In this document: positions 16,862-28,109 of the stretch, piece after piece
Layout: each line of letters opens with the position of its first letter
Position numbering within the stretch: the stretch's first letter is position 1
Origin: CATQHW01 sp965215345
Lineage (GTDB): Bacteria; Spirochaetota; Spirochaetia; SZUA-6; Bin103
NCBI GenBank assembly: GCA_965215345.1
Contig: CBDCDL010000002.1
Location: forward strand, 1,922,001 to 1,986,000
Reading direction: 5' to 3'
DNA: 64,000 nt
The notes under the pieces: model-generated
Told to the model about the DNA's origin: nothing
What the model saw: only the letters and a program-made list of their open reading frames with translations
Database searches by the model: none
Made by a program: the position numbers and the translations under genes

Positions 16862-18633
16862 GCGAATCGCGGTTCAAATTTCCAGAACACCTCTCGCGGG
16901 TCAAGAGCCTTAGATGTCGCTTGATCAATGCGCTCGAATCGTCCGATGACGAAAAGGTGCATGCCCTCGTTGCTGATGTGCCTCCTTTGCGAGAGTCGAA
17001 CACGGGGAATGCGGCTCTTACTATTGGTTTTGTCGGCCAATACAACGCCGGCAAGTCCACGATAATCAGCGCCCTCACTGGGGAGCGAGACATACCCATT
17101 GACACCGACGTATGCACGGACAAGGTGACAGCCTACGACTGGCAAGGCATCCGTCTGCTAGACACTCCGGGTATCCACGCAGGCTATCGAGACCACGATG
17201 AGCTTACGTACAAGACCATCGACCGTTCGGATCTCCTTGTTTTTGTCATAACTAACGAACTGTTCGACAGCATCATAGGCGAACATTTCCGTTCATTGGC
17301 TTTCGGGAGGAACAAGGCGCAAGAGATCCTGCTCGTCGTCAACAAGATGGGGCAAGCTCCGGGAAGCGCCGCCACCAAGCGCCGCGATCTGGAAAAGGTA
17401 ACGAAGCCCCTATCTCTCGAGGACTTCCGGACCACCTTCATCGACGCCTTCTCATACATCGATGCACTGGACGAAACGGACACGGATGACCGCGACGAAT
17501 TGCTCGAGATCGCCGCGTTTGACGAGTTTGTGACGGCGATGAACGGCTTTGTGGAAGACCGGGGCTTGATGGGCAGGCTTACGACGCCGCTGTTCGGCAT
17601 CAGATCAGTTGCCCGCGATGGTGAAGCGTATCTTGCTGTCGACATGCCCGAGGAGCGTGCGGTACTGGAATTGCTCAGGCGCAAGCGACAACTGTTCGTT
17701 TCGTCATGGACGCGCCTCCGCCATGCATGGAATGGGCTGCTTGCAGAAGCGGCCTCGGATATTGTGCGCTATGGGGACGAGGTCGCGGAGACCATCGAGC
17801 CTGGAAGCACGGAAGCTAGCGTGACCCAACGCCACGAGGAAGCACAACGCCGCGCGCAAGAGCGCTATTCGCGATTCTCGGATGAGGCCAAATCGACTGG
17901 CGAGAAAGAATTGCGCGACTTGAACCGGCAACTCGAAGCACTTGAAAGCAGCGTCTTGGCTCGCAATCTGCTAAGTCAGGTCGATGCGGCACGGACTCGC
18001 GCCCATGCCGGTAGCGATGATGGGGAACGGTCAGAGGTCGAGTGGCAAGCGCGGCAGTGGGCGGAACCGTCGGATTGGCCGTCACGCCTTGATAGGATTG
18101 GAGATGTGGCGAAAAAACTGGGTAAGTTCGCGGCGAGGTGGACAGCCGGACCGTTCGCTGAAGCCGCGAAAATTGGCTCAGCCACCGCCGCACGGGGAAG
18201 TCAGGGGCACAAGGCTGTCTACGCCGTGGGCAAGTTCATCGGCGTCAAGTTCAAGCCGTGGGGCGCCGTCAATGTCGCACGAATACTCGGCAACGCTGGG
18301 CGGATCATTTCGGCTGTCGGTGGTGTGCTCGCAGTCGTTGCGCAGGTGGCGGAGGACCGACAAAACGAGAAGCAGCGACGTCAGCTCCTTGATGCTCGGG
18401 ATTCCGTGCGAAACGAATATCGGAAGTGTGTCCGCGCTGTCGAAGAGGCATTCCGGTCCCGCATGGAAGAGTTCGCAAAGGACTTCTACGAGAGCGAGAT
18501 CCTCGCAGTCGACAAGACCGTCTCGGATATCGTTGGTCAGCGGAAGGCCCGCACCAGCACGGCGAAGACGCTTGGAGAGCTTCAGCGGGAAGCGACCCGG
18601 TTCATTGAAAGTATTCAAGGCGCGTCTGCGTAG
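16858..18633 (+). CDS. Second dynamin-like GTPase of the Hsp70/GTPase locus
   Basis: A 591-residue protein starting at GTG 16858, overlapping the previous stop as GTGA. The GTPase domain is clear: FVGQYNAGKSTIISALTG (P-loop 60-68), TDVCTDKVTAYDW, LDTPGIHAGY, and VVNKMG in the NKxD place. A coiled-coil-like stretch rich in Glu/Arg lies near residues 320-400. A glycine/alanine-rich amphipathic segment (KFIGVKF, ARILGNAGRIISAVGGVLAVV) near 455-500 could insert into membranes like a dynamin paddle. Paired dynamin-like GTPases are known from the Leo/Eleos loci, some linked to phage defence; membership of that group is inference. GC is about 52% in a sampled line. Confidence 0.8.
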   Translation: MSESRFKFPEHLSRVKSLRCRLINALESSDDEKVHALVADVPPLRESNTGNAALTIGFVGQYNAGKSTIISALTGERDIPIDTDVCTDKVTAYDWQGIRLLDTPGIHAGYRDHDELTYKTIDRSDLLVFVITNELFDSIIGEHFRSLAFGRNKAQEILLVVNKMGQAPGSAATKRRDLEKVTKPLSLEDFRTTFIDAFSYIDALDETDTDDRDELLEIAAFDEFVTAMNGFVEDRGLMGRLTTPLFGIRSVARDGEAYLAVDMPEERAVLELLRRKRQLFVSSWTRLRHAWNGLLAEAASDIVRYGDEVAETIEPGSTEASVTQRHEEAQRRAQERYSRFSDEAKSTGEKELRDLNRQLEALESSVLARNLLSQVDAARTRAHAGSDDGERSEVEWQARQWAEPSDWPSRLDRIGDVAKKLGKFAARWTAGPFAEAAKIGSATAARGSQGHKAVYAVGKFIGVKFKPWGAVNVARILGNAGRIISAVGGVLAVVAQVAEDRQNEKQRRQLLDARDSVRNEYRKCVRAVEEAFRSRMEEFAKDFYESEILAVDKTVSDIVGQRKARTSTAKTLGELQREATRFIESIQGASA

Positions 18634-18695
18634 CTATCTGGGCTGATGGCTGTTGGTCGCAGAGACCACAGGGAGCGGCTTACTCCCAGAAGCGG

Positions 18696-19424
18696 TCAGT
18701 CAACGGCAGTGGTACGTCGTACCGAGCGCAGATGCTCGACGAATGCGGTATGGGCGGGTGTGGCGATGCCGTTCTGCGCCTCGGCCAGTACACGGGCGAG
18801 GTTCCCGTGCAGCAGTGCATCGACCGCGAGGCGCAGGCCGGGAAACACGCGGCTCTCGATCATGCCGGCGGCGTCCCGGGGCAGCGGCCGATATTCGTCG
18901 TCGCTCAGGACGAACCAGTCGATCTGTCGTTCCAGCACCCTCCACACCACGTACTCCTGCACGCCGTTGCGCCGGTAGGCGCGCAGCTTGTCGTGCAGGT
19001 CGATCGCCGCGCTGCTGGCGGCGATCTCGACGACCAGCTCCGGCGCACCTTCCAGGTAGTCGTCGGCGCTCTGGCGGGCGCGGCCGCCAGCGTCGGGATT
19101 GATGCGCAGCAACGCGTCGGGCTGCGGTTCGTTTTCCAGGTCGAGCCGGACCGTGGCGTTGTCGGCCACCGTCACCCCCGGTGTAGCAGCGCCATAAGTC
19201 ACGAGCCATCCAAGAATCGCTGCATGCGGTTGTGAGTGGCTGGCGAAGCGTACCGGTGACGGCATGTGGACGACCCCCTCGATCAGCTCGACCTTCTTCA
19301 GGTCCGGCCGAGCGGCATACCGCCGTTCGAACTCCGTGCGGGTCAGCCGGTCGCCGTTCTCCAGCGGCAGCGGCTGAGCGCCCGCCGGACGATCGCGGGT
19401 AGCCGGAACGGCTTGGACAGCCAT
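18696..19424 (-). CDS. Uma2-family (DUF820) putative nuclease
   Basis: A 242-residue protein with the DUF820/Uma2 fold, related to PD-(D/E)XK restriction endonucleases. It shows FERRYAARPDLKKVELIEGVV, then SHSQPHAAILGWL, NEPQPDALLRI with the catalytic aspartate, and PELVVEIAASS with the Glu of ExK-like geometry, followed by KLRAYRRNGVQEYVVW. These proteins are numerous in cyanobacteria and some other phyla and their function is unknown. ATG 19424 is the only good start. It stands between the GTPase locus and sdhB. Confidence 0.82.
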   Translation of the reverse strand: MAVQAVPATRDRPAGAQPLPLENGDRLTRTEFERRYAARPDLKKVELIEGVVHMPSPVRFASHSQPHAAILGWLVTYGAATPGVTVADNATVRLDLENEPQPDALLRINPDAGGRARQSADDYLEGAPELVVEIAASSAAIDLHDKLRAYRRNGVQEYVVWRVLERQIDWFVLSDDEYRPLPRDAAGMIESRVFPGLRLAVDALLHGNLARVLAEAQNGIATPAHTAFVEHLRSVRRTTAVD

Positions 19425-19456
19425 GGCCTCATCATACCCATGCGGCGCGCGGGGAA

Positions 19457-20208
19457 TCACTCCGCCGCGGGGTCGCGGAGCTCGGCGGCCAGGAACTCGC
19501 GGTTGAGGCGCGCGATGGTGTCGAAGGAGATGCCTTTCGGGCATTCCGCCTCGCACTCCGCCTCGTTCGTGCAGTTGCCGAATCCCTCCGCGTCCATGGT
19601 GCGCACCATGGTGCGGGCGCGGCGGCGGCGCTCCGGCTGCCCCTGGGGGAGCCGGCCCAGATGGGTGAGCTTGGCGCCGGTGAACAGCATGGCGGATGCG
19701 TTCTTGCAGGCCGCCACGCACGCCCCGCAGCCGATGCAGGCCGCGGCGTCCAGGGACGCCTCCGCGTCCACCTTGGCGACCGGGATGGCGTTCGCCTCGG
19801 GGGCGCTGCCGGTGTTGACCGAGATGTAGCCGCCGGCCTGCATGATCCGGTCGAAGGCGCCGCGGTCGACGACCAGGTCCTTGATGACCGGGAAGGCGCG
19901 CGCTCGCCACGGCTCGACCATCAGCGTGTCGCCGTCGGAGAAGTGGCGCATGTGCAGTTGGCAGACGGTGGTGCCGGCAAGCGGGCCGTGCGCGCGGCCG
20001 TCGATCATGAAGCCGCAGGAGCCGCAGATGCCTTCCCGACAGTCGTGCTCGAAGGCGATCGGCTCCTCGCCGCGCCGCTCCAGGGCGTCGTTGAGCACGT
20101 CCAGCATCTCCAGGAACGACATGTCGGGGGAGACGTCCGGCACCTCGTAGTCGACCAGCCGGCCCTTGCGCTCCTCGCGTCCCTGCCGCCATACCCGTAG
20201 CCGGATCG

Positions 20209-20212
<4 letters not shown>
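19457..20212 (-). CDS. sdhB: Succinate dehydrogenase/fumarate reductase iron-sulfur subunit
   Basis: The 251-residue SdhB carries three iron-sulfur clusters between the flavin and the membrane quinone site. Cysteine sets are CREGICGSCG plus a later Cys for [2Fe-2S], CIGCGACVAAC for [4Fe-4S], and CTNEAECEAECPKGI for the third cluster. ATG 20212 overlaps the sdhA stop (ATGA). The order is sdhC-sdhA-sdhB, as in the Bacteroides/Wolinella-type and Bacillus-type enzymes with one large cytochrome b subunit. Confidence 0.93.
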
Positions 20213-22190
<1,978 letters not shown>

Positions 22191-22194
<4 letters not shown>

Positions 22195-22856
22195 CCGTTG
22201 CCTCCGCCGGCGACGAAGTAGATCGGCAGCGATGCGAATCCGGCCGGCACCGCGATCGCGAAGACGATGCCCACGGCGCGGATCAGCCGTGCGTACCGCA
22301 CCTGGTGCAGCCCCAGCGACTTGAAGCCGGACTGGAAGCCGTGCAGCAGGTGCCCGGCCAGGAGGATCATCGCCACGACGTAGAGCACCGCGTACCCCGG
22401 CATGCGGAAGGTGGTGACCACCAGCTCGTACAGCGACAGATCGTCTGCCCGCGGCCCGAGACGGGACTCGTAGAAGAAGTTGCGGAGATGGATCACCAGG
22501 TAGATGAAGATCGCGCTGCCGGTGATCACCATCGTCCGCGAGGCCAGCGTGCTCCTCCCTGCCGAGCGGTTCCTGGCATAGCGTACCGGACGCGCCTTGC
22601 GGTTCTGGGCGGTGAGCCAGATCCCGCTGGCCGCGTGCAGGACGATCGACAGGAACAGGAACACCTCGATGATGCGGATGACGACGTTCTTGGCGAACGC
22701 GTGCGCGTGCTCTTCGAAGTGCTCGGCGCCGGAATAGAGCAGGAGGTTGCCATAGAGGTGCACCACCAGGAACGAGCACAGGAACAACCCGGTGGCGCCC
22801 ATCAACGCCTTCTTGCCGACCGAGGAGGTCAGCACCTCGAAGCACCAGCGAATCAC
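22191..22856 (-). CDS. sdhC: Succinate dehydrogenase cytochrome b subunit
   Basis: A 221-residue membrane subunit with five predicted hydrophobic helices and histidines placed for two haems (VVHLYGN, IVLHAASG, LVIHLRNFF, GHLLHGFQSGFKSLG). The SVGKKALMGATGLFLC opening and the GFQSGFKSLG motif are typical of the cytochrome b558-type SdhC. The GTG at 22856, with GGAAG just upstream, is the best start; earlier in-frame sequence overlaps pepF and is not family-like. It anchors the complex and exchanges electrons with (mena)quinone. Confidence 0.88.
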
Positions 22857-22918
22857 GCGCTTCCGACTGTACGGGATGGGGAGGGATCGCGCTACCTCCC
22901 CGCGCGCGACGCCGCCCC

Positions 22919-24718
22919 TCAGACCGCCAGCTCTTCCGCTTCCTCCACCATCTGCTCGACCATGGCCAGGCCGCGGTCCCAGAAGCCGGGATCGGTCAGA
23001 TCGACGCCGAGCGGCTGCATGATGCGGTGCGGCCAGTCGGAGCCGCCGGCGGCCAGCATCGCCACGTAGCTGTCCGCGAACGATGCGCCGACTTCCTGGT
23101 AGCGGGCGTGGAGCGCGAGCACCAGCAGCTCGCCGAACGAGTAGGCGTACACGTAGCCGGGCGTGTGCACGAAGTGGGGGATGTAGCTCCACCAGACGCC
23201 GTAGTCCTCGTTCAGGGTGACGCTGTCGCCGAACATCGCCCGCTGCGTGGACAGCCACAGCTCCGCGAAGCGCTCCTGCGTCAACTCGCCGTCGGTGCGC
23301 CGCGCCTCGTGGATGGCCTGCTCGAAGCGGTTCATGGCGGTCTGGCGGAAGACGGTCGCGAAGGTGTCCTCGATGCGGCGCACCAGCATGGCCAGCCGCT
23401 CGCGCCGGTCGCCCTCGCGATCCATCAGGTCGCGGAAGACCAGCATCTCCCCGAACACGGAGGCGGTCTCCGCGGTGGTCAGCGGCGTGTGGAACTGCAG
23501 GTACCCGCGCGGGGCGGCCAGCAGCCCGTGCACGCCGTGGCCGAGCTCGTGCGCGAGGGTCATCACGTCGCGCGGCTGCCCCTGGTAGTTGAGCAGCAGG
23601 TAGGGGTGGACGGAGGGCACGCAGGAATGGCAGAAGGCGCCGCCGCGCTTGCGCGGCCGGATCGGCGCGTCGATCCAGGCGTTGTCGAAGAAGCGCGCGG
23701 CCTGCTCTCCCAGCCGGCCGCTGAAGCGCCGGTACGCCGCCAGCACCGTCTCCACCGCCTCGTCCCAGTGGTAGCGCCGGGACGCGGCGGCGAGCGGGGC
23801 GTAGCGGTCGTAGTCGAACAGCTCTTCGACGGCAAGCAGCCGCCGCTTGAGCCGGTAGTAGCGATCGACGATGTCATAGCGGCCGACCACTGCGGCGACC
23901 AGCGCGTCGACGACCGCGTCGTCCACCTGGTTGTCGAGGTTGCGGTCGCTGATCCAGGAGGGGAAGCTCCGCATCCGGTCTTCGGCCGCCTTGTCGGCCA
24001 GCAGCGTGTTGAACACGAAGGTCGAGGTGGGCAGCAGCGCCCGCAGCCCCTCGGTCAGCGCGGCAGCGGCGCGCTGCCGGAGCGGCCGGTCGGCTTGGTG
24101 GAGCTTGTTCAGCAGCTCCTCGCGCTGGATCTCGGCGCCGTCGAGCCGGAACTTCGCGGCGCCGTGCGTCTGGTCGAAGTAGCGGATCCAGGCGCGGCGG
24201 CCGGTGACCGACTTCTCGCTGAGCACGCGCTCCTCCGGCTCGGTCAGGAGGTGCGGCCTGGTGCGGCGGGTGACGCGCAGGAAGTGGCGGTATCGGGCGA
24301 GCCGTTCGTCGGCGAGCAGCGCGTCGGCCTGCTCGTCGGCCAGGCCCGCCCACTCCAGCTCGAAGAACAGCAGGGTCTGGTGCAGGCGAGCCGAGCGCTC
24401 GGTGAGCTTCTGCAGCAACGCGCCGCGCCCGGCGTCGCCGGTGTCGGTCGACCACGCCAAGTGAGCGTAGGCGCCCGCCCTGCCGGCCCGCTCCAGGCAT
24501 GCCTCGTAGCGCGCGACCAGGCCGGCAAGCCCGGCGGCGTCGAGCCGCTTCAGGCGGCCGCGGTGGTCGGCGGCCAGCTCCGCGGCCTCCCGGTCCGCGG
24601 CGTCCAGGTCACGGTCCAGCGCCGGGTCGTCGGTGGCGGCGTACAGGTCGGCCAGGTCCCAGCCGACGGCTGCGGCCGAGTCGGCGGCTGATTCGGCAGG
24701 GGAAGAAGCCATGCTCAT
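22919..24718 (-). CDS. pepF: Oligoendopeptidase F (M3 family)
   Basis: A 599-residue M3-family zinc peptidase that trims short peptides in the cytoplasm. The zinc motif HELGHGVH (HExxH) and the downstream glutamate in TTAETASVFGEML are intact. Other family landmarks are GGAFCHSC, VHPYLLLNYQG and PGYVYAYSFGELL. The start ATG 24718 has GAGAG close upstream; in-frame sequence before it is not protein-like for the family. It ends 62 bases upstream of sdhC on the same strand. Confidence 0.92.
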   Translation of the reverse strand: MSMASSPAESAADSAAAVGWDLADLYAATDDPALDRDLDAADREAAELAADHRGRLKRLDAAGLAGLVARYEACLERAGRAGAYAHLAWSTDTGDAGRGALLQKLTERSARLHQTLLFFELEWAGLADEQADALLADERLARYRHFLRVTRRTRPHLLTEPEERVLSEKSVTGRRAWIRYFDQTHGAAKFRLDGAEIQREELLNKLHQADRPLRQRAAAALTEGLRALLPTSTFVFNTLLADKAAEDRMRSFPSWISDRNLDNQVDDAVVDALVAAVVGRYDIVDRYYRLKRRLLAVEELFDYDRYAPLAAASRRYHWDEAVETVLAAYRRFSGRLGEQAARFFDNAWIDAPIRPRKRGGAFCHSCVPSVHPYLLLNYQGQPRDVMTLAHELGHGVHGLLAAPRGYLQFHTPLTTAETASVFGEMLVFRDLMDREGDRRERLAMLVRRIEDTFATVFRQTAMNRFEQAIHEARRTDGELTQERFAELWLSTQRAMFGDSVTLNEDYGVWWSYIPHFVHTPGYVYAYSFGELLVLALHARYQEVGASFADSYVAMLAAGGSDWPHRIMQPLGVDLTDPGFWDRGLAMVEQMVEEAEELAV

Positions 24719-24788
24719 CTCTCGTGCTGCGGGTGTGGAATCCGGGGTGCGTGCTGCCCCCGGCAGCGTCGCGGCAGTATCATAGGGC

Positions 24789-26099
24789 ATGGCTTCCAAG
24801 GCAGACGTCACCGACGCCCTGCGCGCGATCGTCGACCCCGACCTGCACCAGGACATCGTCAGCCTGGGGTTCGTGCGGGAGGTGGAGATCGAAGACGGGC
24901 ACGTACTCGCCGAGATCCGCATCACCACCCCCGCGTGCCCGGTGCGCGACGAGTTCAGGACGCAGGCCGAGCGGCTGATCGGCGACCTGCCCGGCGTCAA
25001 GTCGGTGACGGTGCGGATCACCGCGCCGGAGCAGCGGCGCACCTCCCCGGTCAAGGAGTCCGGCCTGGAGGAGGTCTCCTCGATCATCGCCGTGGCCTCG
25101 TGCAAGGGCGGCGTCGGCAAGTCGACGGTGGCCGCCGGCATCGCCTGCGAGCTGGCGCGGCGCGGCCACCGGATCGGCCTGCTGGACGCCGACATCTTCG
25201 GCCCGTCGGTGCCCACGCTGTTCAACCGGCACGACCAGCCGCTGACCGCCGGGCGGGGCAAACTGCTGGCGCCGGTGGCCGTCGGCCCCCTGCAGGTGAT
25301 GTCGTTCGGCTTCTGGCTCGGCGACGCGCCGGCGGTGATGCGCGGGCCGATGGTCACCAACTACGTGCAGCAGTTCCTGCACGGCGTCGCCTGGGACGGC
25401 CTGGACTACCTGCTGATCGACCTGCCGCCCGGCACGGGCGACATCCAGCTCACCATCACGCAGGCGATCCAGCTCGACGGGGCGCTGATCGTCACCACCC
25501 CGCAGGCCCTGGCGCTCGCCGACGTCGGCAAGGGGATCGTGATGTTCGACAAGGTCGAGGTGCCGGTCCTGGGCGTGATCGAGAACATGGCCTGGTTCGC
25601 CGACGACGAAGGCCGGCGGCACCAGGTGTTCGGCGAAGGCGGGGGCGAGGCGCTGGCCGAGCGCTTCGGCGTGCCGCTGCTCTGCCGGCTTCCGCTCGAT
25701 CCGGCCGCGTACGGCGGCACCTTCGACGCCTATGCCGGGGACGAGGGCTTCGGACGGGCGGCCGATGCGGTCGTGCGCGCGCTGGGGCGCAGCAAGGCGC
25801 GCTCGCAGGCGAAGCCGGAGGTCTCCTTCGACGAGCGCACGATCACGGTGAACTGGGAGGACGGGTCGGTCGACCGGGTCGCCAACCGTGAGTTGCGCGC
25901 CAACTGCCGCTGCGCGCGCTGCGTGGACGAGTTCTCGGGTGAACAGCTCCTCGACGCCGGCCGCATCCCTGCCGACATCCGCGCGGACGAGGTGCGCGTG
26001 GTCGGCAACTACGCGCTGGCGGTGACCTGGAGCGACGGCCACTCTACCGGGCTCTACCCGTATCGGACCATCAGGTCGCTGGCGGCGGAGGCGGCCTGA
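24789..26099 (+). CDS. Mrp/NBP35-type iron-sulfur carrier ATPase with MIP18 and DUF971 domains
   Basis: Three parts are visible in 436 residues. Residues 1-85 are a MIP18/DUF59 domain (VDPDLHQDIVSLGFV, TTPACPVRDEF). Residues about 95-340 are the Mrp deviant Walker ATPase (SCKGGVGKSTVAAG, LDADIFGPSVP, IDLPPGTGDIQLT). Residues about 350-430 form a DUF971 domain (VNWEDGSVDRV, NCRCARCVDEFSG, VGNYALAVTWSDGHSTGLY). Mrp proteins carry Fe-S clusters to target enzymes. The usual CxxC near the ATPase C-terminus is not obvious; the CRCARC pair in the DUF971 domain may substitute. It lies divergent from pepF. Confidence 0.9.
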   Translation: MASKADVTDALRAIVDPDLHQDIVSLGFVREVEIEDGHVLAEIRITTPACPVRDEFRTQAERLIGDLPGVKSVTVRITAPEQRRTSPVKESGLEEVSSIIAVASCKGGVGKSTVAAGIACELARRGHRIGLLDADIFGPSVPTLFNRHDQPLTAGRGKLLAPVAVGPLQVMSFGFWLGDAPAVMRGPMVTNYVQQFLHGVAWDGLDYLLIDLPPGTGDIQLTITQAIQLDGALIVTTPQALALADVGKGIVMFDKVEVPVLGVIENMAWFADDEGRRHQVFGEGGGEALAERFGVPLLCRLPLDPAAYGGTFDAYAGDEGFGRAADAVVRALGRSKARSQAKPEVSFDERTITVNWEDGSVDRVANRELRANCRCARCVDEFSGEQLLDAGRIPADIRADEVRVVGNYALAVTWSDGHSTGLYPYRTIRSLAAEAA

Positions 26100-26115
26100 A
26101 CCGGTCGGGGGCGGC

Positions 26116-26373
26116 ATGAATCCGCTTCCGGCATTGCGTGCCGACCCGGCGAGCGTGGGTGTCTGCCACGGCTCGAGCTGCTCCATGGCGTTCTGCGAGG
26201 ACGTGCTGGAGGCCGGCCACGAGCACGCCGCGCGGTCGGTGCCGGTCAGGCGCTGCGGCTGCCTCGGCCATTGCGACGAGGGGCCGAACGTGGTCTACGA
26301 TGGCGTGGTCTACACCGACATGGACCCGAACAAGATGTGCGCCCTGCTCGTCAGGCTCGGTCTGAGCGGGTAG
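26116..26373 (+). CDS. Thioredoxin-like [2Fe-2S] ferredoxin-type protein
   Basis: An 85-residue protein with the cysteine layout CHGSSC, then CGCLGHC in an RRCGCLGHCDEGPNVVYDG context. This is the thioredoxin-like [2Fe-2S] fold seen in the NuoE family and in small stand-alone ferredoxins. It follows the Mrp ATPase by 16 bases, so the two may share a transcript and both concern Fe-S proteins. Its partner enzyme is unknown. Confidence 0.8.
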   Translation: MNPLPALRADPASVGVCHGSSCSMAFCEDVLEAGHEHAARSVPVRRCGCLGHCDEGPNVVYDGVVYTDMDPNKMCALLVRLGLSG

Positions 26374-26375
26374 CG

Positions 26376-28001
26376 TCACATGCCCCAGACGGTGACCGGC
26401 GCCCCGTCTCCGCTCGGCGCGCGGCGGAAGATCTTCTCCTCCCGGCTCCGTTCCGGCGCGCGGTCGAACACGATCAGGTGTCCGGACTCCGCTCCGCATC
26501 GGTCCACATAGGCGCGCGTCTGCTTCATCCCCTCCGCGACGGTCCGCTCCAGCTCTCCGCGCCGTACCTTGAGCTCAACCACGAACCGCCGCTCGCGCCC
26601 GCCCTGCGGCCACACGATCAGCAGGTCCGTGCGCCCGCGCCCCAGCGCGTACTCCCGCTCGATCCGCCCACCGCCGTTCACCACCCGCTGCAGGTGCGCC
26701 TGCAGCAGCAACTGAGGGCCGGCCTCGTGGTAGCGCTCGAAGCGCTGCACCCAGTGCTCGGAATGCTCCCGGAAGAACGCCTGGAACGCCGCGATCAGCC
26801 CCTCCACGTCCAGCGCGCCGTCCGCCCCCACGTACCACGCCATCCGCTGCGGTAGCGTCTCCTGCACTGCGTAGTTCAGGTGCCTCGGCACTACCTCGGC
26901 GTAGATCGGGTTGGCGATGCGCGGCGGGCCGTCTGCGTCCTGCGCCACCAGTCCCAGGTCGCGGACGTAGGCCAAGTCCTCGTCCGAGCATGCGGTCTCC
27001 GACGCGGCGGTCAGAATCGGCTCCACCACACGCCGCACGCGCTCCTCCCGCAGCTTGTGCGCCAGATCGTCGATGTGCGTGTCGCGGCGCAGGATCAGCC
27101 GCTCCTGCGCCTCCAGGATGGCCTCCGCCGTAATCGCGCGCGAGCGCTCACGCCCCGGCTTGTGGCGGAAGCAGGCGTCGTAGCACAGCGCGTTCACCAG
27201 CCACGGCTGCCCGGCGGTGCGCGTGCGGATCAGCCGGAGCGCCTCCTCCGTGAACGCCTGCCCGGTCGCCGCGGTGTGCTGCGCCAGCAACGCCCCTGTC
27301 TCCTGCGCCGAGAAACCGCCCAGCCGCAGCGATTCGGCCTTGATGTTGAAGGCGCTGCCGCCGAGCACCATACGGTTCTCCGCCGTGGAGTGGATGCGGT
27401 AGTCGCGCACGTCGCGCACGCCGCACAGGACGATGCTGTGCGGGAACGCGGACGGGCGCTGGTCGTAACCGGCCCGAAGCTGCCGCAGCACCGCCAGCAG
27501 GGTGTCGCCCACCAGCGCGTCGATCTCGTCGATCAGCAGCACCAGCGGCGTGCGGTCGGCAGCCGCCCAGCGGCTCAGCGCCACGCTCAGCGCGCCGCCC
27601 GGTCCGGCGCTGTCCATGGCATGGCGGGAGATACGCTCCAGCGAGTCGTCGCCCAGCGTCAGGCTCGCCCTGAGCGAGAACTGGGACAGTACGGTGCGCA
27701 TGCCTTCCATGACGTTCTCGCGCATCGCCTGGCCGGCCTCGACGTTGGCGTACACGCAGCGATAATCCCCGGCGGTCCCGCCGTTCAGCAGGTCGCGCAG
27801 CGCCAGCAGCGCCGATGTCTTGCCGGTCTGCCGGGGCGCGTGCAGCACGAAGTACTTCTTGTCCCGCACGAGGCCGAGCGTCTCGTCCAGATCGATCCGC
27901 TCCAGCGGCGGGATGTGATAGTGGTCTGCGGCCACGACCGGCCCCTCGGTATTGAACGTCGGCACGGCCGCCAGTGTCGCATCACGCGGAGAGGCAGTCA
28001 C
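26376..28001 (-). CDS. AAA ATPase with C-terminal PD-(D/E)XK-like nuclease domain
   Basis: The 541-residue protein has a STAND/AAA_14-like ATPase: HAPRQTGKTSALLAL is Walker A, LVLLIDEIDALVG Walker B, then sensor-like VLCGVRDVRDY and a winged-helix-like region (AGQPWLVNALCYDA). The C-terminal part has GRGRTDLLIVWP and FVVELKVRRGE, the D...ExK pattern of a PD-(D/E)XK nuclease. This architecture recurs in many bacteria and archaea without a defined role; mobile or defence-related roles have been suggested for relatives. GTG 28001 is the start. It is convergent with the [2Fe-2S] gene, leaving 2 bases between. Confidence 0.75.
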   Translation of the reverse strand: MTASPRDATLAAVPTFNTEGPVVAADHYHIPPLERIDLDETLGLVRDKKYFVLHAPRQTGKTSALLALRDLLNGGTAGDYRCVYANVEAGQAMRENVMEGMRTVLSQFSLRASLTLGDDSLERISRHAMDSAGPGGALSVALSRWAAADRTPLVLLIDEIDALVGDTLLAVLRQLRAGYDQRPSAFPHSIVLCGVRDVRDYRIHSTAENRMVLGGSAFNIKAESLRLGGFSAQETGALLAQHTAATGQAFTEEALRLIRTRTAGQPWLVNALCYDACFRHKPGRERSRAITAEAILEAQERLILRRDTHIDDLAHKLREERVRRVVEPILTAASETACSDEDLAYVRDLGLVAQDADGPPRIANPIYAEVVPRHLNYAVQETLPQRMAWYVGADGALDVEGLIAAFQAFFREHSEHWVQRFERYHEAGPQLLLQAHLQRVVNGGGRIEREYALGRGRTDLLIVWPQGGRERRFVVELKVRRGELERTVAEGMKQTRAYVDRCGAESGHLIVFDRAPERSREEKIFRRAPSGDGAPVTVWGM

Positions 28002-28024
28002 ACCGCTACCCCCTGAAAGCGTCT

Positions 28025-28097
28025 CCTGTCGGTGCGCTTCGGGCCGCCCCCGCCCTTCCGCTACGGAGTCCGACCGGACTGCCGCCGACGCGACAGG
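28025..28097. repeat. Inverted repeats in the gap before the HDAC-like gene
   Basis: CCTGTCG (28025-28031) and CGACAGG (28091-28097) form an outer inverted repeat. Inside it, AGTCCG and CGGACT (28067-28080) form a tight palindrome. The 15-mer at 28056-28070 differs by one base from that at 46658-46672, also in an intergenic gap. Confidence 0.35.
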
Positions 28098-28109
28098 CCC
28101 GCCGGACCT

